Assembly (NCBI GenBank): GCA_965659745.1
Contig: CBFHXF010000078.1
Location: 1-6,867 of the forward strand
Direction of reading: 5' to 3'
DNA: 6,867 bases
From: VMCP01 sp965659745
GTDB taxonomy: Bacteria > Bacteroidota > Bacteroidia > NS11-12g > UBA955
Position 1 is the first letter of the stretch. Each line of letters begins with the position of its first letter. This document shows positions 1 through 6,747 of this stretch, piece after piece. The notes under the pieces are model-generated. The model saw only the letters and a list, made by a program, of their open reading frames with translations. It ran no database searches and was not told where the DNA came from. Position numbers and translations under genes: made by a program.

Positions 1-2358
1 TATACCCGCTTTCAATACGGCTTCTTTATCAACATAAACGTGCATTTTAGATGCATTCCAAGTAACGTTACCCGTTTCACCATTATTGGCAGCTCTCGCC
101 TTGCGCAATTCGGCAATAACATCTTCTACCTTTCTAGAATTTTTGTACATCGTTTTGTTTACGGGAATTCCATATTCAAAACTACCGGTTTGTAAATCTT
201 CCTTCGTAATAGTCAAAGGCAATGGAGCCGATTTATAAACAGTATCCAATAAAATCATGCTGTACCATTCTGTTGGCAATAGCGACTGGTTAATGATGCG
301 CACATCCGTACGAATGCCTTCTACGTTTTGTGCATACCACAACGGATACGTATCGTTATCTCCGTTACAAAACAATACCGCATTAGGCTCTAGGTTTTCC
401 AAGAAATTCTTGGCCATATCGATACCGATGTAACGACCTGAACGATCGTGATCGTCCCAGTTTTCTGCAGCCATATTTACGGGCACCAACAGCACACTCG
501 CTGCTGCCGCAATTACAGCCGCATTTTTACCCAAGTATTTCCTGAGGATATCTGCTAGTGATATAACCCCCAAACCTACCCAAATACAGAATATCTGGAA
601 TGACCCCACAACCGCATAATCACGTTCACGAGGTTCGTAAGGAGGCTGATTGGTATACACAATGATCAATAAACCGGTAAACACAAACATGGTCATGATT
701 AACCAGAAATCTTTCTTGTTTTTACCATATTGCAGCACCAATCCTAATAATCCCAATATCAAGGGCAAGAAATAATACTTATTCCTTGCTTTTTGATTTT
801 GATAATACTCGGGCATTTCATCCACGTCTCCTACCACAAATTTATCTACAATAGGAATACCACTATACCAGTTACCGTCTAATTTGGTATTTCCAGAAAC
901 CGCCTGCTGATCGTTGAAGCGACCTACAAAGTTCCACATGAAATAACGCAAATACATATAACGTATTTGATAGTTAAAGAAGTACGTTAAGTTATTTCCA
1001 AAAGAAGGAATCTGATAATTCAAATAATTCAATCTATTGCGCTCTTCAGGGGTTAGCTGACGCTGTTGGCTCATCTGAGTTAACTGATCAATCTCATCCT
1101 GCACTTCCTGCATGCCTCCATAACTTCTGAATCCACGGGCATCATTAGGCTTATTACTCTTACCCATTCGAGGGAATAAGGTATTGTAATCTTCGGTTAT
1201 TCCATCGCCATCGATATCTACCGGACCGTGAACCGGTTCGTAAATGTCGCCACCTTTTTCATATTTCTCCGAAGCTTTGTAAAAACGCGTACCTTTAATA
1301 TTGTAATCGGTCTGTGGCGCGTTGAAATAGGGACCGTAAGCTAAGGGTCTGTCGCCATACTGTTCACGCGTGATATAACCGTAAAATTTATAAGGATCTT
1401 CTGGGTTATTCATGTCAATCGCAGGATTGGCCATGCTTCGTATGATTACCATAGCATAGGAAGAGTATCCAAAAATCACAAATCCTATACACATGAATAT
1501 CAAATTCAAATTGTATTTACCTTCCTTTTGGAATCGGTTTACCAAATAGGCAACACCCGCGTACACCAAAATAATAGCTGCAATGGCGCCCGAGTAAAAG
1601 GGCAAACCCATATCGTTTACGAATAAACGATCTAAACGCGCCAATAACCAAGGAATTCCAGGGTAAATGACCTTCATTACCACCGCTAATGCCAAAGCCG
1701 AACCTCCTAATGCATAGATAACACCATTTCGGGTAACCGTAAATTTCTTGAAATAATACGCCAATCCCACAGCTGGAATAACCAGCAAGTTCAACATGTG
1801 CGTACCCAAGGCCAAGCCTATCATAAAGGCAATGAACACCAACCAACGATCGGTAAATTTATTGTCCTCCAAGTTATACCATTTAAGCAAAGCCCAAAAC
1901 GTAAGACTCGTAAAGAATGAACTCATCGCATAAACCTCTGCCTCCACGGCACTGAACCAGAAAGTATCAATAAAAGTATTGGTCAAAGCCGCCACAATAC
2001 CGGCACCAAAAATTAAGACATTGCGATTGTCGGCATCGGCATCTACCAATTTTTCAGCAAACATTACCGTAATCCAATACGTAAACATCACCGCACCCGC
2101 TGAAGACACGGCCGATAACATGTTTATCCAAAAACCAACGGTTTCAGGAGAGGATGCCAAAAGCGAGAACATTCTTCCTACCATAAGGAAGAAAGGCGCT
2201 CCCGGAGGGTGTACTACTTGCAAACGATAAGCCGCAGAGGCAAATTCTCCACAGTCCCAAAGACTCACTGAAGGCTCTAATGTTAAGGTATACACCACTA
2301 AGGCTACCAAGAACATCAGCCAACCTATAATTACATTCAACTTAGATAAAGAACGCAT
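1..2358 (-). CDS. DUF2723 / TMEM260-like polytopic membrane protein, probable protein glycosyltransferase (C-terminus cut by window edge)
   Basis: The frame is open for 786 codons from the ATG at 2358 to the window edge; I checked every triplet for stops. The N-terminal segment (residues about 8-26) is hydrophobic, followed by the DUF2723 (Pfam PF11028) hallmarks: WDCGEF at 34-39, HPPGAP at 50-55, FWFSAVEAEVYAMSS at 133-147 and GTHMLNLLVIPAV at 185-197. Several membrane helices follow. Further family-type blocks are EPRERDYAVVGS at 575-586, after a membrane stretch, and GDNDTYPLWYAQ at 666-677, in what looks like the start of a soluble C-terminal part. Bacteroidota members usually exceed 1000 residues, so a few hundred are probably missing. 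Human TMEM260, of the same family (CAZy GT117), is an ER O-mannosyltransferase. By analogy this is probably an inner-membrane enzyme using a lipid-linked sugar donor to modify exported proteins; that role is inference. It lies 46 nt after gltX on the same strand. The family call is secure, the activity is not. Confidence 0.93.
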   Translation of the reverse strand, partial: MRSLSKLNVIIGWLMFLVALVVYTLTLEPSVSLWDCGEFASAAYRLQVVHPPGAPFFLMVGRMFSLLASSPETVGFWINMLSAVSSAGAVMFTYWITVMFAEKLVDADADNRNVLIFGAGIVAALTNTFIDTFWFSAVEAEVYAMSSFFTSLTFWALLKWYNLEDNKFTDRWLVFIAFMIGLALGTHMLNLLVIPAVGLAYYFKKFTVTRNGVIYALGGSALALAVVMKVIYPGIPWLLARLDRLFVNDMGLPFYSGAIAAIILVYAGVAYLVNRFQKEGKYNLNLIFMCIGFVIFGYSSYAMVIIRSMANPAIDMNNPEDPYKFYGYITREQYGDRPLAYGPYFNAPQTDYNIKGTRFYKASEKYEKGGDIYEPVHGPVDIDGDGITEDYNTLFPRMGKSNKPNDARGFRSYGGMQEVQDEIDQLTQMSQQRQLTPEERNRLNYLNYQIPSFGNNLTYFFNYQIRYMYLRYFMWNFVGRFNDQQAVSGNTKLDGNWYSGIPIVDKFVVGDVDEMPEYYQNQKARNKYYFLPLILGLLGLVLQYGKNKKDFWLIMTMFVFTGLLIIVYTNQPPYEPRERDYAVVGSFQIFCIWVGLGVISLADILRKYLGKNAAVIAAAASVLLVPVNMAAENWDDHDRSGRYIGIDMAKNFLENLEPNAVLFCNGDNDTYPLWYAQNVEGIRTDVRIINQSLLPTEWYSMILLDTVYKSAPLPLTITKEDLQTGSFEYGIPVNKTMYKNSRKVEDVIAELRKARAANNGETGNVTWNASKMHVYVDKEAVLKAGI

Positions 2359-2404
2359 GTTTTTATATTTCGAAATTTAATGAAAGGCGAAAATACGGTT
2401 TTGA

Positions 2405-3943
2405 TTAGGCAATTGAAAATGAAATTTTTGTTGTGGCTATGCGCATGCGATTGATGACATAATCCCGACCGATATGAGCAATCATCTCCCAAATAGGCGC
2501 TCCCACCCCTTCTCCAGATACCACTACCCGTAAAGGTTGTAACAAATTACCCGGTTTTATACCTTCAGATTCGCAGAATGACTTATACAAATTCTCGTAA
2601 TCCTCAGCCACAGCCGTTTCGGAAATTCCCCCGAAAGCATCTGCTAACTTATTAATAATACCATTGGTTTCGGCGGTCCACTTCTTTTGAACTACCGCTT
2701 GGTCGTATTGCGAAGGTTCCTCGAAGAAGTACGTGCCTTGCAAAATCGTATCCTTGGCAAACTGCACTTTTTCGCGCATCATCGCAATAACACCCTCTAC
2801 ATATTCCTGACAAACGTCGTAACCCTTTTCGTCGATGATGGGCTTTACCGACTCATACACTTCAGCCAAAGGTTTGCGCTGTAAATACTGTTGATTGAAC
2901 CAAAAGGCCTTTTGAACGTCAAACTTCGCTCCGCTTTTACTTACTTTCTCCAAAGTAAAGGCTTCGATGAGCTCATCCATACTAAAATGCTCGCGGTTAT
3001 CGCTCGGATGCCATCCCAAAAGGGCCAACATATTCAACACGGCCTCGGGGAAATAACCCGCTTCGCGGTAGCCCGAACTGATTTCACCGGATTTAGGATC
3101 GGACCATTTCAACGGAAACACCGGAAATCCCAATCTGTCGCCATCGCGCTTGCTCAATTTTCCATTGCCTTCAGGTTTCAACAGCAAGGGCAAGTGGGCA
3201 AACTCGGGCATTACGTCTTCCCAACCCAAAAAGCGGTACAACATTACGTGCAACGGCGCGCTGGGCAACCATTCCTCGCCTCGGATTACATGGCTAATGC
3301 CCATGATATAATCATCTACCACATTGGCCAAATGGTAGGTAGGCATTCCATCGCCCTTGAGCAACACCTTATCGTCCATTTGATTGGTGCTCACCACCAC
3401 CCAACCGCGGATGATGTCGTGAAAGCGTACTTCTTCTTTCCGGGGAAGTTTTATTCGAATCACATAATTATCACCTCGATCCAATCGCTCTTTAACCTCA
3501 TCGGCAGATAAGGTAAGCGAGTTTTTCATGCTCATGCGACTTACGGCATCGTAGGCCGATTGCATATTGCTGGCTTCCAAACGCTTTCGCATTTCTTCCA
3601 GCTCTTCTGTCGTATCAAACGCATAATACGCCAAGCCTTTTTCAATTAATTGCTCCGCATACTGACGGTACATCGGTTTGCGCTCGCTTTGGCGATAGGG
3701 GGCATGGGGACCTGATTGATCGGGACCCTCATCGATTTCAATACCCAACCAAGCCAAACTTTCTTTTATGTAGGCTTCTGCGCCCGGTACAAATCGGGTT
3801 TGGTCGGTATCTTCCAAACGAAGAATAAAAGTACCCTTATGTTTACGGGCAAATAAATAATTGTATAAAGCCGTACGAACACCGCCTATGTGAAGGGGTC
3901 CGGTCGGACTGGGTGCAAAACGCACGCGTACTGGTCTACTCAT
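2405..3943 (-). CDS. gltX: Glutamyl-tRNA synthetase
   Basis: This 512-residue class I aminoacyl-tRNA synthetase charges tRNA-Glu with glutamate using ATP, in the cytoplasm. The N-terminal Rossmann domain carries the HIGH-type motif as HIGG (residues 18-21) inside PSPTGPLHIGGVRTALYNYL, followed by LRLEDTDQTR. The block GDGMPTYHLANVVDDY begins at 197, and the KMSKS-type loop is KLSKR (262-266). The C-terminal part is the helical anticodon-binding region, ending with the family-like GIKPGNLLQPLRVVVSGEGV. Length is normal for bacterial GluRS. No cysteines occur around residues 98-140, where the E. coli enzyme binds zinc, so this is probably a zinc-free form. The start ATG at 3943 shares its A with the TAA of the upstream GatB/YqeY gene (TAATG), which suggests translational coupling and supports this start. 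Whether it also charges tRNA-Gln cannot be decided from the sequence. Confidence 0.98.
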   Translation of the reverse strand: MSRPVRVRFAPSPTGPLHIGGVRTALYNYLFARKHKGTFILRLEDTDQTRFVPGAEAYIKESLAWLGIEIDEGPDQSGPHAPYRQSERKPMYRQYAEQLIEKGLAYYAFDTTEELEEMRKRLEASNMQSAYDAVSRMSMKNSLTLSADEVKERLDRGDNYVIRIKLPRKEEVRFHDIIRGWVVVSTNQMDDKVLLKGDGMPTYHLANVVDDYIMGISHVIRGEEWLPSAPLHVMLYRFLGWEDVMPEFAHLPLLLKPEGNGKLSKRDGDRLGFPVFPLKWSDPKSGEISSGYREAGYFPEAVLNMLALLGWHPSDNREHFSMDELIEAFTLEKVSKSGAKFDVQKAFWFNQQYLQRKPLAEVYESVKPIIDEKGYDVCQEYVEGVIAMMREKVQFAKDTILQGTYFFEEPSQYDQAVVQKKWTAETNGIINKLADAFGGISETAVAEDYENLYKSFCESEGIKPGNLLQPLRVVVSGEGVGAPIWEMIAHIGRDYVINRMRIATTKISFSIA

Positions 3944-4392
3944 TATGCCGTCAATAATTCTTTTACAAATTGAGAAATTAATTTGCCATCGGCTTTTCCT
4001 GCAAGCGCTTGCATGGCAACAGGCATTACTTTACCCATCGCGGCAGCACCGCTAACGCCCATTTCGGCAATAATGCCGGCAACAGCAGATTTTATTTCCT
4101 CTGCACTCATTTGAGCGGGAAGAAACGTTTCTATGATTTGAAGTTCGGCACGCTCTACAGATGCCAAATCTTCACGACCCTGTTGTTCGTAAACTTCTAA
4201 TGAATCTTTACGTTGCTTGGCCAGTTTCTGTATGGCCTTGATATAGTCATCTTCGGTTAAACTATCGGCTTTTTCTGAAGTTTGTAACAACATAAAAGCA
4301 CTCTTGATACCCCGTAATGTGCGCAAACGATCGGCATCTTTGGCTTTCATTGCCAATTTGATGCCCTCATTAATTTGTTCTGCCAAAGTCAT
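3943..4392 (-). CDS. GatB/YqeY domain protein
   Basis: This is a 149-residue cytoplasmic protein, the usual length for stand-alone YqeY-family proteins (Pfam GatB_Yqey), which resemble the C-terminal tail of the GatB amidotransferase subunit. Recognisable blocks are an N-terminal helix with LRTLRGIKSAF (about 22-32), AIQKLAKQRKDSLEVYEQQGREDL (53-76, a conserved family segment), ETFLPAQMSAEEI (88-100) and the GAAAMGKVMPVAMQ helix-turn near 114-127, followed by DGKLISQFVKELL. In GatB this tail domain contacts tRNA. The stand-alone protein has no firmly established function, so a tRNA-linked role is inference, although the TAATG overlap with gltX fits it. The start ATG at 4392 lies 5 nt after a Bacteroidota -7 box, so the mRNA may have almost no leader. 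No Shine-Dalgarno sequence is visible. Confidence 0.92.
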   Translation of the reverse strand: MTLAEQINEGIKLAMKAKDADRLRTLRGIKSAFMLLQTSEKADSLTEDDYIKAIQKLAKQRKDSLEVYEQQGREDLASVERAELQIIETFLPAQMSAEEIKSAVAGIIAEMGVSGAAAMGKVMPVAMQALAGKADGKLISQFVKELLTA

Positions 4393-4397
4393 AACCG

Positions 4398-4429
4398 CAA
4401 AGATACAACTATCGGCGCTAACTGTAGAA
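4398..4429 (-). promoter_or_regulatory. Bacteroidota-type promoter of the yqeY-gltX unit
   Basis: Reading the minus strand, TATCTTTG (4405-4398) matches the Bacteroidota primary-sigma -7 consensus TAnnTTTG exactly. A TTC (4429-4427), one base off the -33 TTG, lies 21 nt upstream, within the usual spacing. Only five bases (CGGTT) separate the box from the ATG at 4392, so transcription would begin at or next to the start codon. The match is clear; activity and exact start site are inferred. Confidence 0.6.
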
Positions 4430-4439
4430 ATGGAAACCT

Positions 4440-4477
4440 TTATTGATGCATTAATTCTAACAAAGCCAAAGCCTTGT
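4440..4477 (-). repeat. Decayed second copy of the flavin-reductase gene's 3' end (repeat copy A)
   Basis: This 38-nt stretch in the intergenic gap matches 4516-4553 at 35 of 38 positions, with 25 identical bases at 4453-4477. On the minus strand it reads KALALLELMHQ then TAA, against KALALLELVHQ then TAA at the true gene end. The three differences lie at 4446, 4451 and 4452 and change only Val to Met in the peptide. The offset is 76 nt, not a multiple of three, so the copy is out of frame with the gene and behind its stop codon. Upstream of it only the octamer TTGGCTCA recurs, at a different distance. It looks like a relic of a local tandem duplication and is probably not translated. Confidence 0.85.
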
Positions 4478-4494
4478 AAGCAAACTCAAACCTT

Positions 4495-4522
4495 AAAAAT
4501 GAGCCAATGTAACCCTTATTGG
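4495..4522 (-). terminator. Weak candidate intrinsic terminator after the flavin-reductase gene
   Basis: On the minus strand CCAAT (4522-4518) can pair with ATTGG (4508-4504) around a nine-base loop, and the sequence then runs CTCA into five Ts (4499-4495). The stem is only five base pairs, AT-rich, and includes part of the stop codon. Position and polarity suit a terminator between the two transcription units, but the stem is weak. The adjacent palindrome TTGGTGCACCAA (4519-4530) could form a competing fold. Confidence 0.25.
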
Positions 4523-4553
4523 TGCACCAATTCTAACAAAGCCAAAGCCTTGT
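4516..4553 (-). repeat. Repeat copy B: in-gene 3' end of the flavin-reductase gene
   Basis: This is the functional partner of the copy at 4440-4477. It encodes the last eleven residues (272-282) and the TAA stop of the flavin-reductase-like protein. It includes the perfect 12-base palindrome TTGGTGCACCAA (4519-4530), which is degraded in the other copy. Confidence 0.85.
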
Positions 4554-5364
4554 CGTAATTCCCCTGAGCCAAAAAGTCTTTTATTTGATCCCATTCTGAA
4601 CCTATCAAACGCTCTTTGGAAACCGCTTCTTTCGTAGCTGTATCGGGCATGGATGCCACAGACGCGAGCTTTCCAATGTCGTTGCCGCTCAACTTATCGC
4701 TCAATCTAACATACTCAGGAAGCCCGTCGTAACCTAAAGTAGGTGACATAGGTTGTGCCAATTCGAACAATGCAGCTTCATTAGTTTTGGAATACCAACT
4801 TCCTCCTAAGCGACCTACCAACTTCATTTTTCGTTGATCGATCTTCTGTTCTTCATTGAGAACTTCCTCTTTTATGTGGATGCGCACTACCTGACAAATG
4901 ACCAAATTTCCGGCGCCACCGCCTACACCCATCTCTTTCACTTCGAGCACTTTACACTCTATTTGAGACGGACTTTCCGCAACCCTAAAAGGTTTCACCA
5001 AATCGGATTTCAGCGGCGTAAAACCCGCCTTTTCAAATTCACTAACGCCTCGATCCCAAGGTGCTGCAGCTACGTTCATTTGCTCCACCATCGCTTCAGT
5101 AACTACGTTAATTACCACTTCCGGAACCTCTTTTACATTAAGTAACGTATGTTTGGGTTCGCCTGTGCGACCGCTATTGTTGGGTGCAAAAACTAAAATC
5201 GGCGGATTGGCACTGAATACATTGAAGAAACTGAAAGGCGCCAAGTTCGGCACTCCATTCGCGTCAACGGTACTCGCAAAGCATATAGGCCGCGGACCCA
5301 CGCTTCCAATTAAATATTGGTGCAATTGGGGAATCGGCAACTCTTTTGGATCTATTACTAACAT
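4516..5364 (-). CDS. Flavin reductase-like FMN-binding split-barrel protein
   Basis: This 282-residue protein has an N-terminal flavin-reductase-like split barrel at roughly residues 15-165. The family signature is clear: GSVGPRPICFASTVDANGVP (20-39), NLAPFSFFNVFSANPPILVF (40-59) and PKHTLLNVKEVPEVVINVV (70-88), followed by NVAAAPWDRGVSEFEKAGFT. Members bind FMN and typically reduce free flavin with NAD(P)H or act as small flavoenzymes; the physiological substrate here is unknown. Residues from about 170 to 282 extend past the barrel. They end in a helical segment, NYDKALALLELVHQ, that resembles half of a TPR unit; this may be coincidence. No signal peptide or membrane segment is seen, so it is cytoplasmic. 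The ATG at 5364 follows the ribBA stop after three bases, so the two are almost certainly co-transcribed, and ribBA feeds synthesis of the cofactor this protein should bind. Its last codons are duplicated downstream. Confidence 0.9.
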   Translation of the reverse strand: MLVIDPKELPIPQLHQYLIGSVGPRPICFASTVDANGVPNLAPFSFFNVFSANPPILVFAPNNSGRTGEPKHTLLNVKEVPEVVINVVTEAMVEQMNVAAAPWDRGVSEFEKAGFTPLKSDLVKPFRVAESPSQIECKVLEVKEMGVGGGAGNLVICQVVRIHIKEEVLNEEQKIDQRKMKLVGRLGGSWYSKTNEAALFELAQPMSPTLGYDGLPEYVRLSDKLSGNDIGKLASVASMPDTATKEAVSKERLIGSEWDQIKDFLAQGNYDKALALLELVHQ

Positions 5365-5367
5365 AAT

Positions 5368-6597
5368 TTAATTACGCTCCTCTTTTAAGGTATGTCCCAT
5401 TTTTACGCGTTTGGTATTCAAATACTTGGCGTTATGGGGATTGGGTTCTACTAATAAAGGTATATTCTCAACGATTTCAAGTCCGTATCCAATCAAACCC
5501 GTGCGTTTACGGGGATTGTTACTCATCAATTTCATTTTACGCACGCCCAAATCTCTAAGAATCTGTGCGCCCACGCCATAATCGCGATCGTCCATGCCGA
5601 AGCCCAGCTGTAAATTGGCTTCCACCGTATCCAAACCTTGTTCCTGTAACTTGTATGCCTTCAATTTATTGAGTAAGCCTATGCCGCGTCCCTCTTGATT
5701 CATATATACAATCACGCCTTTGCCTTCTTTTTCAATAAGTTGCATGGCTTTTTGTAATTGTTCACCGCAATCACAGCGACAAGACCCGAATACATCGCCG
5801 GTTAAACAACTGGAGTGCACCCGCACCAAAACCGATTCGTCTTCAGTCCAGGTTCCTTTTATCAAGGCCACATGCTCTTGTTCGGTATCCTTCTGTTTGT
5901 AAGCTACCAGATCAAAATCGCCCTGTTCCGTCGGCATTTGTACCGAAATTTCTCTTTTTATCAACGACTCATGCTCCAAACGGTACTTGATCAGTTGCTC
6001 GATGCTGATAATACGCAATTGAAACTTCTCGGCCACCTTTACCAAGTCGGGCAAGCGCGCCATGCTACCGTCTTCGTTCAAAATTTCAACGATACAGCCC
6101 GCGGGTTCAAATCCCGCCATCCGCGCCAAATCAATCGCCGCTTCGGTATGTCCGGCTCTGCGTAACACCCCTTCGGCTTTCGCTTTTAAGGGAAATATAT
6201 GTCCGGGGCGACCCAATTCTTCGTTCTTAATATCGGGATTAATCAAGGCCATGATGGTTTTAGAGCGGTCTTGAGCCGAAATACCTGTGGTACATCCATA
6301 CCCCAACAAATCCACCGAAACCGTAAATGCCGTTTCGTGTGTGGCGGTATTTTTTCCCACCATCATTTCCAATCCGAGTTCATCGCAACGCTCTTCGGTG
6401 AGGGGTACGCAAATCAGGCCTCGGCCTTCTTTGGCCATGAAATTCACCAATTCGGGCGTCATATTGCGGGCAGCGGTTAAAAAATCGCCTTCATTTTCGC
6501 GGTCTTCATCGTCGACCACAATCACTACTTTGCCTTGTTTGATATCTTCAATTGCGTCTTCGATTTTATCGAAAACGATAGGTGAATCTGAATTCAT
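5368..6597 (-). CDS. ribBA: Bifunctional 3,4-dihydroxy-2-butanone-4-phosphate synthase / GTP cyclohydrolase II
   Basis: This 409-residue fusion supplies both precursors of riboflavin: the RibB domain converts ribulose 5-phosphate to 3,4-dihydroxy-2-butanone 4-phosphate plus formate, and the RibA domain opens GTP. RibB (about 8-205) has the acidic loop DDEDRENEGD (29-38), GCTTGISAQDR (101-111) and RPGHIFPLKA through RRAGHTEAAIDLARMAG (130-162). RibA (about 215-405) has zinc ligands C264, C275 and C277 in HSSCLTGD and SCRCDCGEQ, then NQEGRGIGLLNKLKAYKLQE (300-319), MDDRDYGVGAQILRDLGV (335-352) and MSNNPRKRTGL (358-368). Both active sites look intact. I chose the ATG at 6597 over an in-frame TTG at 6612 because a -7 promoter box (6609-6602) lies inside the extra codons, and the protein then starts MNSDSPIVFDKIEDAI, as relatives do. 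No FMN riboswitch fits between promoter and start. It is followed after 3 nt by the flavin-reductase gene. Confidence 0.98.
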   Translation of the reverse strand: MNSDSPIVFDKIEDAIEDIKQGKVVIVVDDEDRENEGDFLTAARNMTPELVNFMAKEGRGLICVPLTEERCDELGLEMMVGKNTATHETAFTVSVDLLGYGCTTGISAQDRSKTIMALINPDIKNEELGRPGHIFPLKAKAEGVLRRAGHTEAAIDLARMAGFEPAGCIVEILNEDGSMARLPDLVKVAEKFQLRIISIEQLIKYRLEHESLIKREISVQMPTEQGDFDLVAYKQKDTEQEHVALIKGTWTEDESVLVRVHSSCLTGDVFGSCRCDCGEQLQKAMQLIEKEGKGVIVYMNQEGRGIGLLNKLKAYKLQEQGLDTVEANLQLGFGMDDRDYGVGAQILRDLGVRKMKLMSNNPRKRTGLIGYGLEIVENIPLLVEPNPHNAKYLNTKRVKMGHTLKEERN

Positions 6598-6601
6598 GGT
6601 G

Positions 6602-6609
6602 CAAAGGTA
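6602..6609 (-). promoter_or_regulatory. Bacteroidota -7 promoter box of ribBA
   Basis: On the minus strand TACCTTTG matches TAnnTTTG exactly and is followed by only CACC before the ATG at 6597. The -33 region is poor: no TTG lies at 19-21 nt, and the nearest near-match is a TTC at 6634-6632, 22 nt upstream. The box rules against translation starting at the in-frame TTG at 6612, because that codon would lie upstream of the transcript. As at 4398-4405, a leaderless or nearly leaderless mRNA is implied. Confidence 0.55.
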
Positions 6610-6747
6610 CAATCAAAGTTCAAGAGCGTTGGAAAAATCGATGGCTTTTAAATAGAGTCGACTTAAAGATTAGCACATCACGTGAATACACTAAATAATT
6701 ATATAGAACCAAAATAACACGGTTTCACCCCTATTCAATTTCACTTT

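Noticed and set aside
1517..1846. A 109-codon minus-strand open frame
   Set aside because: It lies wholly inside the DUF2723 coding sequence in another frame, and its Gly-, Tyr- and Cys-rich composition does not resemble a real protein.
2359..2404. Promoter for the DUF2723 gene, from the near-box TAAATTTC (2379-2372, minus strand) and the palindrome ATTTCGAAAT (2367-2376)
   Set aside because: The box misses the final G, there is no TTG at the right distance, and the 46-nt AT-rich gap is short enough for read-through from gltX.
2891..3511. A 206-codon plus-strand open frame opposite gltX
   Set aside because: It is antisense to conserved GluRS sequence including the KLSKR region, has no recognisable domain, and is explained by codon constraint on the other strand.
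4304..4558. An 84-codon plus-strand open frame across the intergenic gap
   Set aside because: It runs antisense through the YqeY start and both repeat copies. Its internal repetition of a SNKAKAL-like motif comes from the duplicated tail, not from a protein.
6287..6655. A 122-codon plus-strand open frame opposite the start of ribBA
   Set aside because: It is a shadow of the conserved RibB domain; its Ser-rich composition mirrors the opposite-strand codons.
6678..6685. TCACGTGA palindrome as an operator
   Set aside because: An eight-base palindrome alone in AT-rich sequence, far upstream of the ribBA promoter box and with no second copy, is not enough to call a binding site.
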